Part shown: piece by piece, positions 25,527 to 33,588 of the stretch | How positions within the stretch are numbered: the first letter of the stretch is position 1 | Layout of the letters: every line of letters begins with the position of its first letter | NCBI RefSeq assembly: GCF_006335145.1 | Contig: NZ_VDMN01000007.1 | Span: forward strand, 186,001-250,000 | Direction: 5' to 3' | Source of the DNA: Aliirhizobium smilacinae | Lineage (GTDB): Bacteria > Pseudomonadota > Alphaproteobacteria > Rhizobiales > Rhizobiaceae | Length of the DNA stretch: 64,000 nt | The notes under the pieces: generated by a model | What the model saw: the letters and a program-made list of their open reading frames with translations, nothing else | Told to the model about the DNA's origin: nothing | Databases searched by the model: none | Translations under genes and position numbers: made by a program

Positions 25527-26780
25527 TTATTCGGCAGCCGTGCGGTTCTGGCCGAAACGGTTTTCGATATAGTCAGCGACGAGCTTCTCGAAATCGCCGG
25601 CAATATTCGGGCCTTTCAGCGTCATCGCCTTCTTGCCGTCGATAAACACCGGCGCCGATGGCGTTTCGCCCGTACCCGGCAGGGAGATGCCGATATCGGC
25701 ATGTTTGCTTTCGCCCGGACCATTGACGATGCAGCCCATCACAGCGACGTTCAACGCTTCGACGCCCGGATATTTCTCGCGCCAGACCGGCATGTTCTTG
25801 CGGATGTCATTCTGAATGTTCTGGGCCAGTTCCTGGAACACCGTCGATGTTGTGCGACCGCAGCCCGGACACGCGGCGACCACCGGAATGAACTGGCGGA
25901 AGCCCATGACCTGCAGGATTTCCTGGGCCACCTGGACTTCCTTCGTCCGGTCGCCATTCGGTTCAGGCGTCAGCGAAACGCGGATAGTGTCACCGATACC
26001 ATGCTGCAGCACATAGCCCATCGCAGCCGAGGAGGCGACGATGCCCTTCGACCCCATGCCAGCCTCGGTAAGGCCGAGATGCAGTGCATGGTTCGACCGT
26101 TCGGCCAGCATCGAATAACAGGCGATCAGGTCCTGCACCTGGCTTACCTTGGCGGACAGGATGATGCGGTTTCGCGGCAGGCCGATCGATTCGGCAAGCT
26201 CGGCGGAAATCAGCGCCGACTGCACGATCGCCTCGTGCATGACCTGCCGGGCCGAAAGCGGCGAACCGGCCTGCGCATTGCGGTCCATCAGCGTGGTCAG
26301 CAGATCCTGGTCGAGCGAGCCCCAGTTTACGCCGATACGCACAGGCTTGTCGTAACGGATCGCCATCTCGATGATGTCGCCGAACTGCTTGTCCTTCTTG
26401 TCCTTGAAGCCGACATTGCCCGGATTGATCCGGTATTTCGCCAGCGCTTCGGCACAGGCCGGATGGTCGGACAGAAGCTTGTGGCCGATATAATGGAAAT
26501 CGCCGACAAGCGGCACGTCGAGGCCGAGCCGCAACAGGCGCTCGCGCACCTTCGGCACGGCCGCCGCACTCTCGTCGCGATCGACGGTGATGCGGACGAT
26601 CTCGGAACCGGCCTTGTAGAGTGCTGCGACCTGCGCCACGGTCGCATCGATATCAGCCGTGTCGGTATTGGTCATCGACTGCACCACGACCGGTGCACCA
26701 CCACCCACGATGACGCCGCCGACATCGACCGCAACGGTCTGACGGCGCGGTTTCGGATCGAAGTCGATGGGTGATGTCAT
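25527..26780 (-). CDS. ispG: 4-hydroxy-3-methylbut-2-enyl diphosphate synthase
   Basis: The 417-residue enzyme converts 2-C-methyl-D-erythritol 2,4-cyclodiphosphate to HMBPP, the next-to-last step of the MEP isoprenoid pathway. The N-terminal barrel is seen in VVVQSMTNTDTADIDATVAQVAAL and GVNWGSLDQ, and the 4Fe-4S cluster ligands are in AACPGCGRTT and VMGCIVNGPGE with the glutamate. It needs reduced flavodoxin or ferredoxin. The start MTSPIDFD lies 23 codons inside the longest frame. Its stop is adjacent to that of the convergent TetR gene, with no spacer. Confidence 0.97.
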   Translation of the reverse strand: MTSPIDFDPKPRRQTVAVDVGGVIVGGGAPVVVQSMTNTDTADIDATVAQVAALYKAGSEIVRITVDRDESAAAVPKVRERLLRLGLDVPLVGDFHYIGHKLLSDHPACAEALAKYRINPGNVGFKDKKDKQFGDIIEMAIRYDKPVRIGVNWGSLDQDLLTTLMDRNAQAGSPLSARQVMHEAIVQSALISAELAESIGLPRNRIILSAKVSQVQDLIACYSMLAERSNHALHLGLTEAGMGSKGIVASSAAMGYVLQHGIGDTIRVSLTPEPNGDRTKEVQVAQEILQVMGFRQFIPVVAACPGCGRTTSTVFQELAQNIQNDIRKNMPVWREKYPGVEALNVAVMGCIVNGPGESKHADIGISLPGTGETPSAPVFIDGKKAMTLKGPNIAGDFEKLVADYIENRFGQNRTAAE

Positions 26781-26879
26781 GGTCGCGTCTCGGTGCCTAC
26801 AAGCAGAGTTGCAATTCAGGTGGCGTATGCCTTGCCGCTTGTCAACCACTCACCTGCGGCACTTTTGCGGCATTCGCCT

Positions 26880-28073
26880 TCAGTGATGCGTACCATCTGC
26901 ATGTCGGGCAAGCCGGGATACGGCGAGCACGACCACGAGAAAACCCGACAGGGCAAGAAAGATCGACGCCAGCCCGGTATGTTCGGCAACGAAACCGATC
27001 ACCGACGGTGCAAGCAGGATGCCGGAATAACCCATCGTCGTGACCACGGAAAGTCCGACCCCGGCCGCCATGCCCGGCAGATTGCCGGCAGCCGAAAACA
27101 CGATCGGCACCATGTTGGAAATACCGATCCCAGCCAGCGCAAAGCCCGCGATCGCGATGGTCGTGTTCGGTGCAAGGCCGATAGTGGCAAGCCCGCAGAT
27201 CGCGATCGTGCCGCAGATCCGCAACGTCATTACCGCACCCAGCCGGTCACGGATCAGATCGCCGGCAAACCGCATGATCGCCATGGTGAGGGAAAAGCCG
27301 GCAAAGGCGAAACCGGACAACGCCACCGATGCGCCGAGCTCGTTGCGCATGTAAAGCGCGCCCCAATCGAGGATCGCCCCTTCCGGGATCATGCAGAACA
27401 GCGCAATCACGCCGATCAGCCAGGGCAGCGGCGAACGCGGCAACCGGCTTTTCGTCCCGTCCTTGTGCTCGTCCGGATGCGGCGCGTCATGCAGCACGAT
27501 CCGCCATGCAAGCACGATCATCAGGGCAGCGACCACGGTAACGATGATCGCATGCGGAAGAACGCCCGCCCATTGAATGAGGAAACCGCCCGTCGATGCG
27601 CCGATCAGGCCTCCGAGGCTCCAGAATGCGTGGCAGGACGACATGATGGCCCGGCGCATGTGCTTTTCGGTTGCCACCGCATTGGCATTCATCGCCACGT
27701 CCATGGCGCCGATGAGACCGCCGAACAAGAAGATCGCCACGACCCCGCTCCAGATTTCTCCGGTCACCGACAGAAGCAGCAGCATGGGTGTCAAAAACAC
27801 GGCGATGAACTTGGATACGGTACTGGACCCGAACCGTGCGATCTGGCTTCCGGCAATCGGCATCATGATGATCGAGCCGACGCCGAAAACCAGGATCATC
27901 AACCCCAGCTCTTTTTCGCTGAGACCGAGGCGCGAGGCGAATTCCGGTATTTTCGGCGCCCATGCGCCGATCATGAAACCGTTCATCAGGAACAGAAGCG
28001 CGACACCTGCCCTTTCCTTGGTCACATAGGATGCAAGCGGGCGCGCCGCCTTTTCGACATCCGACTGGCTCAT
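26880..28073 (-). CDS. MFS transporter, YbjJ-like
   Basis: The 397-residue inner-membrane protein has 12 hydrophobic segments with a short N-terminal cytoplasmic lead. Features such as MNGFMIGAWAPKIPEFASRLGLSE, GAMDVAMNANAV and SSCHAFWSLGGLIGA match the YbjJ/fucose-permease-like branch of the major facilitator superfamily; the substrate is unknown but sugars or sugar-like compounds are likely. Its start overlaps the stop of the upstream DeoR-family gene by four bases (ATGA), so the two form one coupled unit and the regulator probably controls this transporter. Confidence 0.9.
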   Translation of the reverse strand: MSQSDVEKAARPLASYVTKERAGVALLFLMNGFMIGAWAPKIPEFASRLGLSEKELGLMILVFGVGSIIMMPIAGSQIARFGSSTVSKFIAVFLTPMLLLLSVTGEIWSGVVAIFLFGGLIGAMDVAMNANAVATEKHMRRAIMSSCHAFWSLGGLIGASTGGFLIQWAGVLPHAIIVTVVAALMIVLAWRIVLHDAPHPDEHKDGTKSRLPRSPLPWLIGVIALFCMIPEGAILDWGALYMRNELGASVALSGFAFAGFSLTMAIMRFAGDLIRDRLGAVMTLRICGTIAICGLATIGLAPNTTIAIAGFALAGIGISNMVPIVFSAAGNLPGMAAGVGLSVVTTMGYSGILLAPSVIGFVAEHTGLASIFLALSGFLVVVLAVSRLARHADGTHH

Positions 28074-28897
28074 GGCGTATTTCCTCTCGATGATTTTTTT
28101 TCGTTGTTTGGTTCGGCGGCATCGCTTCGATGTGCCGCAACGCCACGAAGAGCCAGTTCCTGGACAAGAACTTCGTCCGCATCGGCCTCAAGCACGAGAG
28201 ACAGAGGCGCCTGCAGCATGCCGACATGGAATGCCGCCCTGAGCCCAAGCTTGTCCGAGGTGACGGCGGCAAGGCTGTTTTTGCTCGCGGCACTGGCCAG
28301 ACGCTTAAAGGCGGCATCTTCAAAAATGTCTGCAGTCAGCCCGTCTTCCAGCGTCAGGCCGCAAGTGCCGATAACGCAAAGATCGGGACTGATCGTTTCA
28401 AGCTGGCGGATTGCCGTGGAATCGATCGCGGCCCCGACGGACGGCTCCACCCGCCCCCCGATGACGATCAGCTCGACACCCGGCCGGCCGGCGAGCTCAG
28501 CGGCAATCGCCGGGGTATTGGTGACGGCCGTCAGACGAAATCCCTCGGGAAGACTGCGGGCAATTGCCAGATTGGTCGAACCCGCATCGAAGAAGACCAC
28601 GCTGCCTTCCGCAAGCAATTCAACCACCTTACTCCCCAGAACCATCTTACGATCGGGTTGCTCGGAAATTCGCGTTTTCAGCGGAACCGTCTGCCCGCTC
28701 GGCAACAATGCACCGCCATAGACCCGCTCGCATTCTCCGCGCCCGGCCATTTCCCGCAGGTCACGCCGTATCGTGTCTTCCGAGACACCAAAGGCCTGGG
28801 CGAGATCTTGTGCTGCGACACGCCCCTTGGCACGAAGCTCCGCAAATATTCTCGCCTGTCTTTCACCGACAAAATGATCCATACCGAAATCATGCAT
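28070..28897 (-). CDS. DeoR-family transcription regulator
   Basis: The 275-residue protein has a winged helix at the N-terminus (ARIFAELRAKGRVAAQDLAQAFGVSEDTIRRDLREM) and a sugar-phosphate-sensing domain (VFFDAGSTNLAIARSLP, IGTCGLTLEDGLTADIFEDAAFKRL). DeoR proteins respond to phosphorylated sugars and usually repress adjoining transport or catabolic genes, here the coupled MFS gene. The start could be ATG 28897 or the fifth-codon-later ATG 28882 (MDHFVGERQ); neither has a clear ribosome site. The start codon lies within an ATTAAT-type repeat that may be its own operator. Confidence 0.9.
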   Translation of the reverse strand: MHDFGMDHFVGERQARIFAELRAKGRVAAQDLAQAFGVSEDTIRRDLREMAGRGECERVYGGALLPSGQTVPLKTRISEQPDRKMVLGSKVVELLAEGSVVFFDAGSTNLAIARSLPEGFRLTAVTNTPAIAAELAGRPGVELIVIGGRVEPSVGAAIDSTAIRQLETISPDLCVIGTCGLTLEDGLTADIFEDAAFKRLASAASKNSLAAVTSDKLGLRAAFHVGMLQAPLSLVLEADADEVLVQELALRGVAAHRSDAAEPNNEKKSSRGNTP

Positions 28898-28911
28898 TAA
28901 TCGGCATTAAT
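28894..28911. promoter_or_regulatory. Candidate autoregulatory operator of the DeoR gene
   Basis: GCATTAAT is repeated directly at 28894-28901 and 28904-28911 with a 2-base gap. Because ATTAAT is its own complement, the pair is also a palindrome (ATTAAT-CGGC-ATTAAT). It covers the first possible start codon of the DeoR gene, where bound protein would block its own expression. Confidence 0.5.
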
Positions 28912-28946
28912 GTGCAACATCGTGCAAAACACGAAATGTGTCGGAA

Positions 28947-28980
28947 TGAAAAAGGCGGCCCGCATAACGAGCCGCCTTTG
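28947..28980 (-). terminator. Rho-independent terminator after pyc
   Basis: Read leftward, AAAGGCGGC and GCCGCCTTT form a 9-bp stem around an 11-base loop followed by TT, giving a five-T run. It lies 24 bases after the pyc stop codon. Confidence 0.88.
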
Positions 28981-29003
28981 CATCAATCACGCTTGAACAT
29001 CTC

Positions 29004-32000
29004 TCAGCTCGCGTAGACCACCAGCAGGTCCTTGGCGTCGATCTGGTCGCCCGTCTTCACCAGCACTTCGGAGATAACCCCGTCCTTTTCCGCATGAAGA
29101 GCGGTTTCCATCTTCATTGCCTCGATGGACAAGAGCACGTCACCCGCCTGCACCGTCTGGCCGGAGGATACGGCCACCGTCGAGACGACACCCGGCATCG
29201 GCGCACCGAGATGCGCGACATTCCCGGTCTCGGCCTTGCGGCGGACGGTACCGGAAGCGGCGCGGTTGCGATCCGGCACCTTGATGCGGCGCGGCTGGCC
29301 GTTCAGCTCGAAGAACACCGTCACCATGCCCTGCGCATCCGCAGCGCTCATCGCCTGGTTGACAATGACAAGCGTCTTGCCGCGTTCGATATCGGCAAAC
29401 ATTTCCTCGCCATCCGCCAGCCCATAGAAATAGGTGGGCGTCGGCAGGACCGAGACCGGACCATAAGTTTCGGACGCCAGGGCGAAATCGGTGAACACCT
29501 TCGGATACATGAGGTAAGAGGCGAACTCGAAGTCGTCGACCTTGCGAGAAAGCTTCTCCTCGATGTCCTGGCGCTCCTTGAAAAGATCGGCCGGCGGCAG
29601 CAGCGAGCCGGGTACAGCTGTATAGGGCTTTTCGCCCTTCAGCACCTTTTTCTGGATCGCTTCCGGCCATCCGCCCGGAGGCTGGCCGAGATCGCCCTTG
29701 AGCATAGAGACGACCGATTCCGGAAACGCGATATCCTTGTCCGGGTTCTCGACATCGGCAACCGTCAGGTCCTGAGAAACCATCATCAATGCCATGTCGC
29801 CGACCACCTTGGACGACGGCGTGACCTTGACGATATCGCCGAACATCTGGTTCACGTCGGCATAGGTCTGGGCGACCTTGTGCCATTTGGTATCGAGCCC
29901 CAGCGAACGGGCCTGTTCCTTCAGATTGGTGAACTGTCCGCCCGGCATTTCATGCAGATAGACTTCCGATGCGGGTCCTTTCAGATCGCTCTCGAAGGCC
30001 GCATACTGGTTGCGCACCGCTTCCCAGTAGAACGAGATTTTTCTGATCCATTCCGGATCGAGACCCGGATCGCGCTCGGAACCAGAGAGCGCCTCGACGA
30101 TCGAACCGAGGCAGGGCTGCGATGTGTTGCCGGACAGCGCATCCATTGCCGCGTCGACCACATCGACGCCGGCATCGACAGCCGCAAGCACGGTCGCCGC
30201 CGAAATGCCGGACGTATCATGCGTGTGGAAATGGATCGGCAGCGATGTCGCTTCACGCAGTGCCTTGAACAGCACCCTGGCGGCGGCGGGTTTCAAAAGC
30301 CCGGCCATGTCCTTGACGGCGATGATGTGGGCACCGGCCTTTTCCAGTTCCTGTGCCAGGCCGACATAATATTTGAGGTCGTATTTGGGCCGTGCCGAAT
30401 TGCCGAGATCGCCGGTATAGCAGATCGCTGCCTCGCAGAGCTTGCCTTCCTCGTTCACCGCATCCATCGACACGCGCATGTTGTCGACCCAGTTCAGGCA
30501 GTCGAACACGCGGAACAGATCGATGCCGCCTTTCGCCGCCTGGGCAACGAAATATTTGACGACATTGTCGGGATAGTTCTTGTAGCCAACACCGTTTGCC
30601 CCGCGCAGAAGCATCTGCAGCAGGATGTTCGGCGCCGCCTCGCGAATGAGCGCAAGCCGTTCCCACGGATCTTCGGTTAGGAAGCGCATGGAAACGTCGA
30701 AAGTGGCGCCGCCCCAGCATTCGAGCGAGAACAGGTTCGGCAGCGCGCGGGCATAAACCCCGGCAATATTGGCGATGTCGTGCGTGCGCATGCGGGTGGC
30801 AAGCAGCGACTGGTGACCATCACGCATCGTCGTGTCGGTAATCAGAGCCCGGCCTTCGCCGCGCATCCATTCGGCAAATTTCTTCGGCCCGAGTTCATCG
30901 AGCTTCTGTTTTGTGCCGGCCGGGATCGTCCCTTCGATGAAGGGCAGAACCGGTTTCGATATCTTGTCCGAAGGCACCGGCCGCCCCTTCGTCTCAGGAT
31001 GGCCGTTGACGGTCACATCAGCGAGATAGGTCAGAAGCTTCGTCGCGCGGTCGGCGCGCTTCACCTGCTCAAACAGTTCCGGCGTCGTGTCGATGAACCG
31101 CGTCGTATAGGTATTGTCGCGGAATTTCGGATGCCCGATGATCGCTTCGAGGAAGGTCAGATTGGTCGCCACACCGCGGATACGGAATTCACGCAGTGCG
31201 CGATCCATGCGGCTGATCGCTTCCTGGGGAGTGGAGCCCGACGCCGTGACCTTGACCAGTAGCGGATCGTAATAACGGGTGATGATCGCGCCCGAATAGG
31301 CCGTGCCGCCGTCGAGCCGGATGCCGAAACCGGCAGCCGAACGATAAGCGGTGATACGGCCGTAATCCGGAATGAAGTTGTGTTCGGGATCTTCCGTCGT
31401 GATCCGGCATTGCAGCGCATGACCGTTTAGACGGATATTTTCCTGAGAAGGAACGCCCGATTCCGGCGTGCCGATCGCAAAACCTTCGAGGATGTGGATC
31501 TGCGCCTTGACGATGTCGATGCCGGTAACGACTTCCGTCACCGTATGCTCGACCTGGATGCGCGGATTAACCTCGATGAAGTAGAACTTCTGCGTGTCCG
31601 CATCCATCAGGTATTCGACCGTGCCGGCGCCGACATAATTCGTCGCAGCAGCGATCTTGAGGGAATAGGCGGCAAGCTCGGCCCGCTGAGATTCCGATAG
31701 ATAAGGTGCCGGCGCGCGTTCCACGACCTTCTGGTTACGCCGCTGGATCGAACAATCACGCTCGAACAGATGCACGACATTGCCGTGCGTATCGCCCAGA
31801 ACCTGGCTTTCCACGTGGCGGGCACGCTCGACCAGCTTTTCCAGATAGACCTCATCCTTGCCGAAGGCGGCCATCGCCTCGCGCTTGGCCTCAACCACTT
31901 CGCGGGCAAGGTCCTTCGGGTCTCGGATGGCGCGCATGCCGCGCCCGCCGCCGCCCCAGGAGGCCTTGAGCATCACAGGATAACCGATCTCCTCGGCCAT

Positions 32001-32462
32001 CCGTGCCACTTCGGCCGTGTCGTCCGGCAGCGGCTCGGTTGCCGGCACAACGGGAACGCCGACGGAAATCGCCAGATTGCGGGCAGCCACCTTGTTGCCG
32101 AGCTGGCGCATCGTATCCGGCCGCGGACCGATGAAAATAATCCCGGCCTCGTCGCAGGCATCGACAAATTCAGGGCTTTCCGACAGCAGGCCGTAACCCG
32201 GATGGATCGCATCGGCGCCGGAAAGCTTGGCAACCCTGATGACTTCCGGGATAGACAGATAACTTTCGATCGGACCGAGATCCTTGGAAAGATGCGGACC
32301 GCGCCCGACCTGATAACTCTCGTCCGCCTTGAACCGATGCAGCGAAAGTTTGTCTTCCTCTGCCCAGATCGCGACCGTCTTGATCCCGAGTTCATTGGCT
32401 GCGCGAAAAACACGGATTGCGATCTCGGATCGGTTGGCAACAAGGATCTTTTTTATCGGCAA
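29004..32462 (-). CDS. pyc: Pyruvate carboxylase
   Basis: The 1152-residue biotin enzyme makes oxaloacetate from pyruvate, bicarbonate and ATP, feeding the TCA cycle and gluconeogenesis. Domains in order: biotin carboxylase (residues about 1-460; KASWGGGGRGMR ATP loop, EVNPRIQVEHTVTE), carboxyltransferase barrel (about 540-830; TDTTMRDGHQSLLATRMRTHD, with metal ligands in HFHTHDTSG), allosteric linker, and a C-terminal biotin carrier with the modified lysine in IEAMKMET near residue 1117. Length is normal for the single-chain form. The first codon is TTG at 32462, with GGAG 6 bases upstream. The gene stands alone with its own terminator. Confidence 0.98.
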   Translation of the reverse strand: MPIKKILVANRSEIAIRVFRAANELGIKTVAIWAEEDKLSLHRFKADESYQVGRGPHLSKDLGPIESYLSIPEVIRVAKLSGADAIHPGYGLLSESPEFVDACDEAGIIFIGPRPDTMRQLGNKVAARNLAISVGVPVVPATEPLPDDTAEVARMAEEIGYPVMLKASWGGGGRGMRAIRDPKDLAREVVEAKREAMAAFGKDEVYLEKLVERARHVESQVLGDTHGNVVHLFERDCSIQRRNQKVVERAPAPYLSESQRAELAAYSLKIAAATNYVGAGTVEYLMDADTQKFYFIEVNPRIQVEHTVTEVVTGIDIVKAQIHILEGFAIGTPESGVPSQENIRLNGHALQCRITTEDPEHNFIPDYGRITAYRSAAGFGIRLDGGTAYSGAIITRYYDPLLVKVTASGSTPQEAISRMDRALREFRIRGVATNLTFLEAIIGHPKFRDNTYTTRFIDTTPELFEQVKRADRATKLLTYLADVTVNGHPETKGRPVPSDKISKPVLPFIEGTIPAGTKQKLDELGPKKFAEWMRGEGRALITDTTMRDGHQSLLATRMRTHDIANIAGVYARALPNLFSLECWGGATFDVSMRFLTEDPWERLALIREAAPNILLQMLLRGANGVGYKNYPDNVVKYFVAQAAKGGIDLFRVFDCLNWVDNMRVSMDAVNEEGKLCEAAICYTGDLGNSARPKYDLKYYVGLAQELEKAGAHIIAVKDMAGLLKPAAARVLFKALREATSLPIHFHTHDTSGISAATVLAAVDAGVDVVDAAMDALSGNTSQPCLGSIVEALSGSERDPGLDPEWIRKISFYWEAVRNQYAAFESDLKGPASEVYLHEMPGGQFTNLKEQARSLGLDTKWHKVAQTYADVNQMFGDIVKVTPSSKVVGDMALMMVSQDLTVADVENPDKDIAFPESVVSMLKGDLGQPPGGWPEAIQKKVLKGEKPYTAVPGSLLPPADLFKERQDIEEKLSRKVDDFEFASYLMYPKVFTDFALASETYGPVSVLPTPTYFYGLADGEEMFADIERGKTLVIVNQAMSAADAQGMVTVFFELNGQPRRIKVPDRNRAASGTVRRKAETGNVAHLGAPMPGVVSTVAVSSGQTVQAGDVLLSIEAMKMETALHAEKDGVISEVLVKTGDQIDAKDLLVVYAS

Positions 32463-32575
32463 GGCGATCTCCCCACGGCAGAATTGGATTTATTGCAGCG
32501 CAAGAGATCAATATCCCTGAAATTACGCAAGTATAAAGTTGATTGAAAAAGGAGCCTCCGGTTGCACAGATTGCC

Positions 32576-33304
32576 TCAGGCGATCAGCGCCAGCCGAAAT
32601 GCAAGCGCGATCAGATGTTGCCGGTTATTCGCTCCGAACTTTTCGTGCAGGCCGTTAATGTACCAATCGACGGTATGACTGGAAATATCGAGCTCCTTCG
32701 CGATTTCATTGGAGGTGAGGCCGTTGGCGAGCAGAAGCGTGACCTCCATTTCGCGCCGCGTCAGCTGCAGGTCGCTCAGCGGGATATTCTCGAAAATATC
32801 CGCCTGGTGGCGAAGCTCCAGCAATTTCCAGAAAACCGCCTTGGCCGCCGCATCGAACAGGTTGAGTTCGGCCGGCGAAAGATCAACAGGCTGGCCACCG
32901 ATGGCAAAGCTGCCGACAAGCCCGTTGCGGCCATGGATGGGAAACACATACCCGTCATGCAGCCCGTGCCGTCCTGCCTCCTGCATCATCCGCTTCATCC
33001 GTTGACGGTGTGGATCGGCCTTTAATGTCAGCAGTGCCTCCTTCCAGCGAAACGGCCGTTGCGCCGCACGCAGCCAGCGCAAGGTCGGATCGATCAGGGA
33101 ATATTTCCGCTGTGCATAGAGTTCCGTCCAGTTTTCCGGCCATTGGGCGGCCAGAACCGACCTCTGCAGCTTCAGCTGCGGCAATGGCTGGATGAGGACA
33201 CTGTAGAAATCGAATCCGTAGCTGCTGACCAGGCCTTCCAGCTGGGCGTCAACCTGTTCCTGTGTCTTTGCTTCCCCAAGCAAGACGAGGAACTGGACAA
33301 TCAT
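32576..33304 (-). CDS. LuxR-family regulator with autoinducer-binding domain (solo)
   Basis: The 242-residue protein has an N-terminal acyl-homoserine-lactone-binding domain and a C-terminal helix-turn-helix (LTRREMEVTLLLANGLTSNEIAKELDISSHTVDWYINGLHEKF). The residues that contact the signal in TraR are all kept at the same spacing: W59, Y63, D72, P73 and W87, with the glycine in GLVGSFAIGG. No luxI-type synthase is in the window, so it counts as a solo or orphan receptor here. Start at MIVQFLVLL is a choice; the frame is open 13 codons further and neither site has a good ribosome site. It is divergent from ndvA across a 285-base spacer. Confidence 0.9.
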   Translation of the reverse strand: MIVQFLVLLGEAKTQEQVDAQLEGLVSSYGFDFYSVLIQPLPQLKLQRSVLAAQWPENWTELYAQRKYSLIDPTLRWLRAAQRPFRWKEALLTLKADPHRQRMKRMMQEAGRHGLHDGYVFPIHGRNGLVGSFAIGGQPVDLSPAELNLFDAAAKAVFWKLLELRHQADIFENIPLSDLQLTRREMEVTLLLANGLTSNEIAKELDISSHTVDWYINGLHEKFGANNRQHLIALAFRLALIA

Positions 33305-33588
33305 GGTAATATTCAATACCGCCCCCGCGCCCGAACCGGGCATGCCGAATTACATATGCCGCAATCGCCTGAATTGTTTACAACGGTCGTTAGCATTCGT
33401 TGAAACCGAACCGTCAAATCTAGCATTGCGCAATCGATAAACACTACAAATACGTGCATTCCAGTTTTTTTACACGACACACCATACTGACACAATCGAC
33501 CGTACGATAATGGCTTGGAATCGCCTTGTATTGTCCATAAAGCTCAGTGACCCACATTAGGGTGGAAGCGACTGAAGAGGTTGAACGG

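Noticed and set aside
33305..33588. A lux-type palindromic box between the LuxR gene and ndvA
   Set aside because: TTGT-TT-ACAA near 33376 is palindromic but too short and too AT-rich to call; no 18-20 bp lux-like inverted repeat was found.
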